DNA from: Chrysomallon squamiferum
Lineage: Eukaryota; Mollusca; Gastropoda; Neomphalida; Peltospiridae
Assembly (NCBI GenBank): GCA_012295275.1
Contig: CM022673.1
Location: 19,335,810-19,399,809, forward strand
DNA length: 64,000 nt
Reading direction: 5' to 3'
In this document: positions 60,515-63,679 of the stretch, piece by piece
How the letters are laid out: the number at the start of each line of letters is the position of its first letter
Position numbering within the stretch: position 1 is the first letter of the stretch
Translations under genes and position numbers: made by a program
Notes under the pieces: model-generated
Database searches by the model: none
What the model was told of the DNA's origin: nothing
The model's input: the letters and a program-made list of their open reading frames with translations, nothing else

Positions 60515-62269
60515 CCAGAGAAAAATGCGTAACAATAAAAGAATCTTGTTATATTAGTAGACACGCCTATGTAAAACAAAAGTAAACATAACATACAAAA
60601 GCAATTGGTAATAAATCAGAAGATTTGTTAACAGCTTACCAACCATTCTAAGATTTTTCTATGAAATGGAAGAAATCTTATGCTTGCGTACACGGCGTTC
60701 AGAGTAACATTGGTCGGTGAAGTTAACGTAAGGTAATGTACTTTGAGCACGATTCCGATGACGCAAGCCTTGCAGAAAAAGTGTAGCAAAAACAAACACT
60801 GAAAGAGAGGAAAGACGAACCAAACAAAAGGGGAAACAAACGAATGAATTAATATATCATGTATGAGACCTACTTTAATCAAGTATTTATTTTCTTGTTT
60901 CAGTGTCTTCAACGACAACACCCACTGTAGGAACAACTGTTAGTGCCACTCCTAGCGTCAGTGGAACAACACCTAGTGTCACAGGACCAACACCTAGTGT
61001 CACAGGACCAACACCTAGTGTCAGTGGAACAACACCTAGTGTCAGTGCGACAACTCCTTTCGGTATGACTGGCTTCCATGATTTAAGCAATTTTATGAAA
61101 CCTTCGATCATTTTTCAGTTATAACAATGATAGACTTTAATGCTGTCTTTCTAAGTAAACGCTCTTTATGGATTTGCTGTTCTGAGTGGAAATTTAATTA
61201 TATATTTTTTTTTTTTTCGTATAACCTAATTTTTCATGGTGTTAACCCTTTATGTTTGCTCACTGAAAGGACATCGTTTGTGTCTGTTCGATTCACCAAG
61301 TATGGATGTAGGAAAACTGTATAGTGGAATTTCATTTTATTTTCAAGTATGCGGCAAGGACATGAGCCCTGTTTCACCGAATGACTACAATGTGAAACCA
61401 TCTAAGACAGCAACGTTTCCAGATAAGGACACGGAAGTAACCGTAACTTTAGAGACCACCACTGACGAAACAGTCTGGTACAAAGTCACCTTCGATGCTC
61501 CCGATATAATCACTGCTGTGGTTTTCACTGTTGGTGACAAAAACGTGAGTATTCAGTAAAATGTTATAAATCCTTGGTTTTAATGTCCGAGTACCGTATG
61601 CATATCTTGCTACGTTTAATATATAATATCACTATTATTGAACGAGTGTCTTCTCAGTCTGTATTCATATTCGTCTGCAGTATTTATATTGTAACTGGAG
61701 TTAACTTAGTGACGAAACCTTTTCCCCTTCTCGTTAAAGGTCAATGGAAAACTGGAAAATGGGAAATTTGTGTTTGAAACTGACAAAATGGATTGAAAGG
61801 AAAGACTCTTACAATAAAACTAACAAGCTCCGTGCCAGGACCTGCGTCTGTAACGCTCGACAATATGGAAGTGACGGCTTGCCAGAAAGGTATGTTCTCC
61901 AACATGTATAAAAATGTTAGTTTTGTTTCAGGTGTTACAAAAGAGATTTCAGTATTCTTTTCAAAAATCAAGAATTAACGTGTGCTTTTGGTGAAAGGTG
62001 GTGTTCACAATTAAGAAAAGAGAAAGTGAACTAACGTTTTGCTGTACACTACTCCATTCAAGATGTATCTGTACCAGTAAGAACGGAATTAGCAGATACC
62101 TTTAGAATAGTCAAACCAGCTGCACTGAAAACTATTTTGTTGAAGATACAACATGCGTAAATGCGTGAACTTTCTTCTGGTGAATCTGTTTGTCTATTTC
62201 CTTGGTATTTGTATATCTATAATTTGCGTAATCACCTGCAGTTAAATGATCAGCATTTATAATGCGAAA

Positions 62270-62306
<37 letters not shown>

Positions 62307-63679
62307 CCAGAGAAAAATGCGTAACAATAAAAGAATCTTGTTATATTAGTAGACACGCCTATGTAAAACAAAAGTAAACATAACATACAAAAGCAATTGG
62401 TAATAAATCAGAAGATTTGTTAACAGCTTACCAACCATTCTAAGATTTTTCTATGAAATGGAAGAAATCTTATGCTTGCGTACACGGCGTTCAGAGTAAC
62501 ATTGGTCGGTGAAGTTAACGTAAGGTAATGTACTTTGAGCACGATTCCGATGACGCAAGCCTTGCAGAAAAAGTGTAGCAAAAACAAACACTGAAAGAGA
62601 GGAAAGACGAACCAAACAAAAGGGGAAACAAACGAATGAATTAATATATCATGTATGAGACCTACTTTAATCAAGTATTTATTTTCTTGTTTCAGTGTCT
62701 TCAACGACAACACCCACTGTAGGAACAACTGTTAGTGCCACTCCTAGCGTCAGTGGAACAACACCTAGTGTCACAGGACCAACACCTAGTGTCACAGGAC
62801 CAACACCTAGTGTCAGTGGAACAACACCTAGTGTCAGTGCGACAACTCCTTTCGGTATGACTGGCTTCATGATTTAAGCAATTTTATGAAACCTTCGATC
62901 ATTTTTCAGTTATAACAATGATAGACTTTAATGCTGTCTTTCTAAGTAAACGCTCTTTATGGATTTGCTGTTCTGAGTGGAAATTTAATTATATATTTTT
63001 TTTTTTCGTATAACCTAATTTTTCATGGTGTTAACCCTTTATGTTTGCTCACTGAAAGGACATCGTTTGTGTCTGTTCGATTCACCAAGTATGGATGTAG
63101 GAAAACTGTATAGTGGAATTTCATTTTATTTTCAAGTATGCGGCAAGGACATGAGCCCTGTTTCACCGAATGACTACAATGTGAAACCATCTAAGACAGC
63201 AACGTTTCCAGATAAGGACACGGAAGTAACCGTAACTTTAGAGACCACCACTGACGAAACAGTCTGGTACAAAGTCACCTTCGATGCTCCCGATATAATC
63301 ACTGCTGTGGTTTTCACTGTTGGTGACAAAAACGTGAGTATTCAGTAAAATGTTATAAATCCTTGGTTTTAATGTCCGAGTACCGTATGCATATCTTGCT
63401 ACGTTTAATATATAATATCACTATTATTGAACGAGTGTCTTCTCAGTCTGTATTCATATTCGTCTGCAGTATTTATATTGTAACTGGAGTTAACTTAGTG
63501 ACGAAACCTTTTCCCCTTCTCGTTAAAGGTCAATGGAAAACTGGAAAATGGGAAATTTGTGTTTGAAACTGACAAAAATGGATTGAAAGGAAAGACTCTT
63601 ACAATAAAACTAACAAGCTCCGTGCCAGGACCTGCGTCTGTAACGCTCGACAATATGGAAGTGACGGCTTGCCAGAAAG
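51..63679 (+). CDS. Giant modular mucin-like secreted protein gene, internal part only
   Basis: About 130 exons join in one reading frame across the window (span includes introns). The order is d-e1-e2-e3-e4, then eight complete a-to-e4 units, a tenth unit ending in a hybrid e2 exon, twenty f-g pairs, a two-exon domain, Thr-rich linkers, another two-exon domain, and four i-j-k units. Seen: every linker exon begins and ends in phase 1. Every domain is built from phase 1-0 and 0-1 exons. All junctions have AG acceptors and GT donors. Known: symmetric phase-1 exons are typical of extracellular proteins built by exon shuffling, and Thr/Ser/Pro tracts are typical O-glycosylation regions of mucins. 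Inferred: a long, glycosylated, cysteine-bridged secreted or cell-surface polymer such as mucus, a coat, an adhesive or a matrix protein. No signal peptide, membrane segment, start codon or final stop was found, so both ends lie outside. It could be two or more adjacent genes if a terminator lies in 54280-57319. Confidence 0.8.
2305..2456 (+). CDS. Exon a (unit 2): start of the Cys-bracketed double domain
   Basis: Phase 1 in, phase 0 out, 51 residues including the split first codon. It starts with ECELTDMMGEPGSP, which carries the leading Cys and the DM pair also found at the start of the other domains in this gene (KDDMQPVEK, TDDMSPVAM, KDMSPVSP). Its second half alternates hydrophobic and polar residues (TAVITVDGPVEKV, AKVYVTK), as expected for beta strands. 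Acceptor is tctcaaacag and donor gtaaga. Family not recognised. Confidence 0.88.
2305..5245 (+). CDS. Array A unit 2 (complete, reference unit)
   Basis: Exons: a 2305-2456, b 2568-2667, c 2880-3013, d 3325-3427, e1 3757-3801, e2 3997-4056, e3 4784-4843, e4 5204-5245. All eight join in frame and encode 232 residues: a 163-residue double domain with a Cys at residue 2 and a Cys near its end, then 69 residues of Thr/Ser/Pro-rich linker. Each exon has its own entry here as the model for the other units. Confidence 0.88.
2568..2667 (+). CDS. Exon b (unit 2): second quarter of the double domain
   Basis: Phase 0 in, phase 1 out, 33 full codons. It contains DKPTPGPEQKVFYPAG and a strand-like DGTTITVTVKDKT at its end. 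With exon a it forms a 1-0-1 exon pair, the same layout as the single-copy domains downstream. It lacks the closing Cys that those domains have at this point. Confidence 0.87.
2880..3013 (+). CDS. Exon c (unit 2): third quarter of the double domain
   Basis: Phase 1 in, phase 0 out, 45 residues. It begins GTEKQSTAEVKTEGNIVTLK and ends VLKVEEIKPT. It sits where a second domain would start but has no Cys and no DM motif. I infer an old internal duplication in which the inner cysteines were lost or never present. Confidence 0.87.
3325..3427 (+). CDS. Exon d (unit 2): closing quarter of the double domain
   Basis: Phase 0 in, phase 1 out, 34 full codons. It starts NGEITPNGEDIDKIIITG and ends DIDVLVCKK, with the closing Cys two lysines before the linker. 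That matches VKVVACRK, NKITACAK and NMEVTACQK at the ends of the other domains. It holds an N-glycosylation sequon, N-K-S in PENKSRD. The split last codon (G) joins TT of e1 to give Val. Confidence 0.88.
3757..3801 (+). CDS. Exon e1 (unit 2): Thr-rich linker
   Basis: Phase 1-1, 15 residues, VPTTTTPGTTISRTT; nine are Thr or Ser. It lies directly after the closing Cys-Lys-Lys of the domain. Donor gtaatc. Confidence 0.85.
3997..4056 (+). CDS. Exon e2 (unit 2): Thr/Ser-rich linker
   Basis: Phase 1-1, 20 residues, GTSPTTGTGPTSTVSSATTS; thirteen are Thr or Ser. It is nearly identical to e3, so e2 and e3 are themselves a duplicated pair. It is related to exon g of array B. Confidence 0.87.
4784..4843 (+). 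CDS. Exon e3 (unit 2): Thr/Ser-rich linker
   Basis: Phase 1-1, 20 residues, differing from e2 only at the last residue (Pro for Ser) and at a silent change. The intron on its 5' side (gaacttgtaccgatc and onward) is homologous to the intron on the 5' side of exon f in array B. Confidence 0.87.
5204..5245 (+). CDS. Exon e4 (unit 2): Ser/Thr-rich linker
   Basis: Phase 1-1, 14 residues, GPVTSPTISVSSVT. It is the last linker before the next domain. Its split G joins AA of exon a to give the Glu that precedes the domain's first Cys. Confidence 0.85.
5587..8520 (+). CDS. Array A unit 3 (exon d frameshifted)
   Basis: Exons: a 5587-5738, b 5850-5949, c 6162-6295, d 6608-6711, e1 7041-7085, e2 7280-7339, e3 8062-8121, e4 8479-8520. 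Exon d is 104 instead of 103 bases. One extra T near 6665 (ggcatctcccg for ggcatccccg) shifts the frame and brings a TAA into frame at 6704-6706, before the closing Cys can be read. All other exons match the reference. Either a real broken copy or an assembly error. Confidence 0.8.
8857..11782 (+). CDS. Array A unit 4 (complete)
   Basis: Exons: a 8857-9008, b 9120-9219, c 9432-9565, d 9877-9979, e1 10309-10353, e2 10548-10607, e3 11327-11386, e4 11741-11782. All in frame. The intron after e2 lacks a short stretch found in the other units (gattcattataaag for gattcatttgcataaag), and the CAA block ends tactcgtcgtatag with one extra triplet. Confidence 0.85.
12124..15042 (+). CDS. Array A unit 5 (complete)
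   Basis: Exons: a 12124-12275, b 12387-12486, c 12697-12830, d 13144-13246, e1 13576-13620, e2 13815-13874, e3 14586-14645, e4 15001-15042. All in frame. The b-c intron is two bases short near 12661 (caaacacattg for caaacatacattg). The microsatellite reads ataataaataataat, interrupted by an extra A. Confidence 0.85.
15381..18321 (+). CDS. Array A unit 6 (complete)
   Basis: Exons: a 15381-15532, b 15644-15743, c 15956-16089, d 16407-16509, e1 16839-16883, e2 17078-17137, e3 17861-17920, e4 18280-18321. All in frame. The A-rich tract in the c-d intron (about 16145-16199) is longer and purer than in other units, so its length is suspect. Confidence 0.85.
18661..21589 (+). CDS. Array A unit 7 (complete)
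   Basis: Exons: a 18661-18812, b 18924-19023, c 19236-19369, d 19681-19783, e1 20113-20157, e2 20352-20411, e3 21133-21192, e4 21548-21589. All in frame. The c-d intron lacks two bases near 19512 (gaatccacggcag for gaatccacacggcag). Three extra bases occur near 20663 (tttctctggactgag for tttctgactgag). Confidence 0.85.
21928..24863 (+). CDS. Array A unit 8 (complete)
   Basis: Exons: a 21928-22079, b 22191-22290, c 22503-22636, d 22951-23053, e1 23383-23427, e2 23624-23683, e3 24408-24467, e4 24822-24863. All in frame. The TAA tract has two private C interruptions (near 24063 and 24203). Confidence 0.85.
25205..28122 (+). CDS. Array A unit 9 (three frameshifted exons)
   Basis: Exons: a 25205-25356, b 25468-25566 (99 bases, one C missing near 25522), c 25780-25913, d 26226-26327 (102 bases, one C missing near 26241), e1 26657-26702 (46 bases, one A extra near 26670), e2 26897-26956, e3 27665-27724, e4 28081-28122. 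The net shift is minus one, so this copy cannot be read through as shown. Three single-base indels in exons of one unit, with none in most other units, suggest a badly polished stretch or a degenerating copy. Confidence 0.78.
28461..30210 (+). CDS. Array A unit 10 (last; truncated linker)
   Basis: Exons: a 28461-28612, b 28724-28823, c 29036-29169, d 29480-29582, e1 29912-29956, hybrid e2/e3 30151-30210. All in frame. Separate e3 and e4 exons and the compound microsatellite are missing. The sequence passes straight from the hybrid exon into array B. The hybrid exon has its own entry. Confidence 0.85.
30151..30210 (+). CDS. Hybrid e2/e3 linker exon at the array A to array B junction
   Basis: Phase 1-1, 20 residues, GTSPTTGTGPTSTVSSATTP. 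Upstream intron and first part are e2-like (acaggcccgacatc). From actccag on, and in the following intron (ataattgtttcgcttggaaacag), it matches e3. This is what an unequal exchange between e2 and e3 would leave, removing the microsatellite between them. Its split codon joins exon f of array B in frame. Confidence 0.85.
30291..30350 (+). repeat. (TAA)n tract at the entry to array B
   Basis: About twenty TAA units follow cacacataagtatgaagg, the same lead-in seen before the tract at 48232. It stands where array B units carry their TAA tract, so it marks the 5' edge of the array B type of intron. Confidence 0.9.
30620..31042 (+). CDS. Array B pair 1 (exons f, g)
   Basis: f 30620-30691, g 30983-31042. 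Most diverged copy: f donor is gtaagt where all others have gtaact, g has a silent CCG for CCC, and the intron has private changes (ccgcttgat, ttgcagg). It sits at the array edge. Confidence 0.86.
31517..31939 (+). CDS. Array B pair 2
   Basis: f 31517-31588, g 31880-31939. TAA tract before it at about 31175-31250 and after it at about 32071-32165. Keeps older intron variants (attgatttt, tttacacg). Confidence 0.86.
32427..32849 (+). CDS. Array B pair 3
   Basis: f 32427-32498, g 32790-32849. g has a silent CCG at Pro4, shared only with pair 6. Private changes lie just after f (attactg, gacggagg). Confidence 0.86.
33310..33732 (+). CDS. Array B pair 4
   Basis: f 33310-33381, g 33673-33732. The intron has ttctataaag where most copies have ttctacgaag, a change also seen in pair 6. 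Confidence 0.86.
34201..34623 (+). CDS. Array B pair 5
   Basis: f 34201-34272, g 34564-34623. Private intron change tcgtttacttac for tcgtttccttac. The following TAA tract (about 34754-34848) has a CAA interruption near its start. Confidence 0.86.
35112..35534 (+). CDS. Array B pair 6
   Basis: f 35112-35183, g 35475-35534. Mixes variants of pair 3 (silent CCG in g, tttacacg) and pair 4 (tataaag), which suggests past exchange between copies. Confidence 0.86.
36010..36432 (+). CDS. Array B pair 7
   Basis: f 36010-36081, g 36373-36432. First of the strongly homogenised copies (tactcg variant). TAA tract after it at about 36563-36654. Confidence 0.86.
36920..37342 (+). CDS. Array B pair 8
   Basis: f 36920-36991, g 37283-37342. 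Consensus copy. TAA tract after it at about 37473-37553, followed by the attgaag variant. Confidence 0.86.
37813..38235 (+). CDS. Array B pair 9
   Basis: f 37813-37884, g 38176-38235. The intron before f reads attttaggtttg, two bases shorter than attttaaggtttg with its neighbours' A run. Confidence 0.85.
38701..39123 (+). CDS. Array B pair 10
   Basis: f 38701-38772, g 39064-39123. Consensus copy. TAA tract after it at about 39253-39332. Confidence 0.86.
39594..40016 (+). CDS. Array B pair 11
   Basis: f 39594-39665, g 39957-40016. The following TAA tract (about 40147-40237) begins ataagataat, with a G interruption. Confidence 0.86.
40499..40921 (+). CDS. Array B pair 12
   Basis: f 40499-40570, g 40862-40921. 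Consensus copy. TAA tract after it at about 41052-41131. Confidence 0.86.
41393..41815 (+). CDS. Array B pair 13
   Basis: f 41393-41464, g 41756-41815. TAA tract after it at about 41946-42038 is led by aagg, as after pairs 2 and 5. Confidence 0.86.
42299..42721 (+). CDS. Array B pair 14
   Basis: f 42299-42370, g 42662-42721. Consensus copy. TAA tract after it at about 42852-42926, among the shorter ones. Confidence 0.86.
43187..43609 (+). CDS. Array B pair 15
   Basis: f 43187-43258, g 43550-43609. TAA tract after it at about 43740-43831, followed by attgaag. Confidence 0.86.
44093..44515 (+). CDS. Array B pair 16
   Basis: f 44093-44164, g 44456-44515. Private change attttatggtttg in the intron before f. 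TAA tract after it at about 44646-44733. Confidence 0.86.
44996..45418 (+). CDS. Array B pair 17
   Basis: f 44996-45067, g 45359-45418. The CAA tail of the following tract (about 45549-45632) has an extra A (aacaaacaac). Confidence 0.86.
45894..46316 (+). CDS. Array B pair 18
   Basis: f 45894-45965, g 46257-46316. The CAA tail of the following tract (about 46448-46532) ends acaagaaaaattg. Confidence 0.86.
46797..47219 (+). CDS. Array B pair 19
   Basis: f 46797-46868, g 47160-47219. Private change after the g donor (cctatatataa). TAA tract after it at about 47350-47415 is the shortest in the array. Confidence 0.86.
47676..48098 (+). CDS. Array B pair 20 (last intact pair)
   Basis: f 47676-47747, g 48039-48098. 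Private changes: gtaaaatattcat, cgtactgaac and cctctttat after the g donor. The next intact acceptor in frame is exon 49614, which completes the split codon as Val. The sequence after g departs quickly from the array consensus. Confidence 0.86.
48232..48335 (+). repeat. Interrupted TAA/AAGAAT microsatellite
   Basis: (TAA)n, then repeated aataag hexamers, then (TAA)n and AACAAT units. It holds the position of an array B TAA tract but has gained a hexamer repeat, fitting an older, unhomogenised edge copy. Confidence 0.9.
48336..48876. other. Decayed array B intron copies with an f-g deletion
   Basis: Diverged matches to the array B g-f intron run from 48336 (gtagtagtaggagatgt) to the gaacttgcag at 48531-48540. 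The sequence then jumps to cgtttgtgtagttttaggcacaca, which belongs after exon g, so an f-g pair is missing. A second, more diverged intron copy follows, with a short TAA tract at about 48580-48595 and gtgaacttgtgcctg near 48794. Confidence 0.75.
48877..48918 (+). pseudogene. Broken exon f relic 1
   Basis: Acceptor ttttgcag, then a core matching exon f (catcaactgtttctagtcct) and a possible donor gtgaga. In the frame set by its neighbours the third codon is TAA (AA CTG TAA), and the start of f is gone. Including it would end the protein, so I treat it as a dead exon. Confidence 0.7.
49041..49109 (+). repeat. Short tandem duplication, about 34 bases twice
   Basis: Two copies of aaatataaaatataaatt followed by aaaatccca(c/g)ctttgg lie side by side within the relic intron. 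Confidence 0.85.
49216..49264 (+). pseudogene. Broken exon f relic 2
   Basis: Preceded by aataatgtttcag, like the f acceptor. It reads GTFVTTALSTGTYSS and then TGA in frame, with no donor before the stop. It matches f over gtacctctcttactac-type sequence. A second fossil of the f exon at the array edge. Confidence 0.75.
49265..49613. other. Intron sequence before the first single-copy domain
   Basis: AT-rich, with a TCATCA run near 49512-49527 and a T-rich tract before the acceptor at 49600-49613. No exon seen. Confidence 0.6.
49614..49804 (+). CDS. Single-copy domain 1, first exon
   Basis: Phase 1 in, phase 0 out, 64 residues. It begins VKVCKDDMQPVEKLEF, carrying the leading Cys and DDM.PVE motif. 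Later strand-like stretches are ASFTIKATSDAEWNEIRIDV and RIKRIQIKFGNQE, with a Trp in the same position as VWYKVTF of array C exon j. Acceptor: poly-T then cag. Donor gtaaga. Diverged from all array domains, so probably an old, unamplified member of the same family. Confidence 0.85.
49805..50251. other. Intron inside single-copy domain 1
   Basis: 447 bases, AT-rich. It ends with a pyrimidine tract and the acceptor ctcaag. No feature seen. Confidence 0.6.
50252..50399 (+). CDS. Single-copy domain 1, second exon
   Basis: Phase 0 in, phase 1 out, 49 full codons. It holds QSATVTVTREPDGPSSFNLA and the closing Cys in VKVVACRK. The GP after a strand followed by a final strand ending in C.K is shared with SVPGPASVTL...TACQK (array C) and NPEDGPSIQI...TACAK (domain 2). 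Together with the previous exon the domain is about 113 residues with one Cys near each end, which could pair. Confidence 0.85.
50884..50963 (+). repeat. (GA)n microsatellite, about 40 units
   Basis: Pure AG/GA dinucleotide run ending in gatagag. It lies in the intron after domain 1. Confidence 0.95.
51439..51474 (+). repeat. (AT)n microsatellite
   Basis: Uninterrupted AT run of about eighteen units. Confidence 0.95.
51570..51590 (+). CDS. Micro-exon of the linker
   Basis: Twenty-one bases, phase 1-1, encoding EEEITTT. Acceptor taatttcag after a T-rich tract. Donor gtttgt is weaker. Kept because phase, acidic-then-Thr content and position after the closing Cys all fit. It could be skipped without changing frame. 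Confidence 0.55.
51591..52380. other. Intron with a GT microsatellite
   Basis: 790 bases, AT-rich. (GT)n at about 51679-51709. A T-rich tract leads into the acceptor gtttatccag at 52371-52380. No other feature seen. Confidence 0.65.
52381..52497 (+). CDS. Thr-rich linker exon with an eight-residue repeat
   Basis: Phase 1-1, 39 residues. It starts ETTGGGGETSAQ, then three copies of TSTTIT(S/P)K, then STT. The repeat is 24 bases long at DNA level. Donor gtaagc. The last split base is A, not G as elsewhere, so the next codon begins with A. With the exon at 53691 this gives AAA (Lys). Confidence 0.75.
53088..53180 (+). CDS. Possible Thr/Ser linker exon
   Basis: Open and phase 1-1 (93 bases, 31 residues) between acceptor aatttag and donor gtaata. 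It would end VSTKTSAISATKQISTVGIT, which looks like a linker, but its first half (INLLPGNIYIA) does not. It keeps the frame and ends in A like the exon before. It may be an optional or decaying exon. Confidence 0.35.
53181..53690. other. Intron with an ACT/GCT-rich stretch
   Basis: A stretch at about 53527-53600 after tttctgcag could read as Thr/Ala-rich residues but has no usable donor before a TAG in frame. Nothing else seen. Confidence 0.5.
53691..53890 (+). CDS. Single-copy domain 2, first exon
   Basis: Phase 1 in, phase 0 out, 67 residues with the split codon. It begins LSCTDDMSPVAMEKLKSAL, with leading Cys and DDMSPV nearly identical to KDMSPVSP of array C. Strand-like stretches: QIVIAELTSVERIVLFELEL and KPVTAALSDGTNY. 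Donor gtgagt, as in array C exon j. Another unamplified family member, closest in its opening motif to array C. Confidence 0.85.
53991..54061 (+). repeat. (CT)n microsatellite, about 35 units
   Basis: Pure TC run in the intron inside domain 2, followed by a short GT-rich stretch. Confidence 0.95.
54126..54279 (+). CDS. Single-copy domain 2, second exon
   Basis: Phase 0 in, phase 1 out, 51 full codons. It contains LKNIKLNITKNPEDGPSIQI and closes with VNKITACAK. It holds an N-I-T glycosylation sequon. Acceptor gcatctag is pyrimidine-poor at its end. Donor gtaaca. The split G joins exon i at 57320 as Val. Confidence 0.83.
54280..56308. other. Long AT-rich intron or spacer
   Basis: About 2 kb. 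TGA/TAA-rich run at 54362-54408. A-rich stretch at 54895-55040. From about 56060 to 56250 it is a diverged match to the array C intron upstream of exon i (gacgcaagc and nearby blocks). No intact exon was found. If the locus is really two genes, the boundary is most likely here, but I see no clear end or start. Confidence 0.55.
56309..56330 (+). pseudogene. Relic of linker exon i (broken array C copy)
   Basis: ccttcag followed by tatttacgacaaaaccca resembles the acceptor and start of exon i (tttcag, tgtcttcaacgacaacaccca). Only the first part remains, and it runs into intron sequence (aatgatagactttaat) that normally follows exon i. Confidence 0.6.
56559..56695 (+). pseudogene. Truncated domain exon j (broken array C copy)
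   Basis: It starts like exon j, ECCKDMSPVSPNDYDVK, with acceptor ttttcaag. After gtgaaa near 56608 it switches to sequence that in intact units lies downstream of exon k (agagaaagtg, then gctgtacactactcc), reads a few Cys-containing residues, and stops at 56693-56695. The remainder of j, the j-k intron and k are missing. Four shared bases (gaaa) sit at the join. Confidence 0.8.
56696..57319. other. Intron between the broken copy and exon i of array C unit 1
   Basis: ACT/TAA/AAT microsatellite at about 56898-56977, then array C type intron from about 56980. No exon seen. Confidence 0.65.
56898..56977 (+). repeat. (ACT)n/(TAA)n compound microsatellite
   Basis: About eleven ACT units followed by imperfect TAA repeats. 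Intact array C units carry an ATT run in the corresponding intron instead. Confidence 0.9.
57320..57478 (+). CDS. Array C unit 1, linker exon i
   Basis: Phase 1-1, 53 residues. After VSSTTTPTVGTTVSA it holds five copies of a seven-residue repeat of the type TPSV(S/T)G(T/P), 21 bases each in DNA. Acceptor ttgtttcag, donor gtatga. It ends with Ile where units 2 to 4 have Phe. No Cys. Confidence 0.87.
57762..57958 (+). CDS. Array C unit 1, domain exon j
   Basis: Phase 1 in, phase 0 out, 66 residues. It opens GCGKDMSPVSPNDYNVK (units 2-4 have VCGKDM). Strands TEVTVTLET, VWYKVTFDAP and ITAVVFTVGDKN follow. Differences from units 2-4 also include Asn for Thr in ETNTD and Lys for Ile in PDKIT. Acceptor tttcaag, donor gtgagt. 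The DM motif and Trp align with exon 49614-49804. Confidence 0.87.
58154..58304 (+). CDS. Array C unit 1, domain exon k
   Basis: Phase 0 in, phase 1 out, 50 full codons. It starts VNGKLENEKFVFETDENG and ends with VPGPASVTLDNMEVTACQK, carrying the closing Cys. j plus k is about 116 residues with a single Cys near each end. In frame with exon i of unit 2. Confidence 0.87.
58688..58719 (+). repeat. (ATT)n in the k-i intron of array C
   Basis: About ten ATT units, ending atatccag. The same site in later units is 60481-60512 and 62270-62304. It shows as poly-Asn on the minus strand. Confidence 0.93.
59112..60097 (+). CDS. Array C unit 2 (exons i, j, k)
   Basis: i 59112-59270, j 59555-59751, k 59947-60097. 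All in frame. j opens VCGKDMSPVSP. k has ENGKFVFETDKNG and LTSSVPG, differing from unit 1 (ENEK, TDEN, LTRS). Confidence 0.88.
60904..61889 (+). CDS. Array C unit 3 (exon k frameshifted)
   Basis: i 60904-61062, j 61348-61544, k 61740-61889. k is 150 instead of 151 bases: one A is missing in the run at 61784-61788 (gacaaaatgg for gacaaaaatgg), which breaks the frame before the closing Cys. i and j are intact. There is an extra C after exon i (ggcttccatgatt), in the intron. A homopolymer loss like this is a common long-read error. Confidence 0.82.
62696..63679 (+). CDS. Array C unit 4 (exons i, j, k)
   Basis: i 62696-62854, j 63137-63333, k 63529-63679. In frame and matching unit 2 in protein. 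The intron after k has two extra bases (gttacaaaaaagag). The window ends in the following intron, so the array continues. Confidence 0.87.

Noticed and set aside
57303-62870. Minus-strand ORFs rich in Leu-Gly-Val opposite exon i
   Set aside because: Reverse reading of the 21-base repeats in exon i, whose plus-strand frame fits the splice phases.
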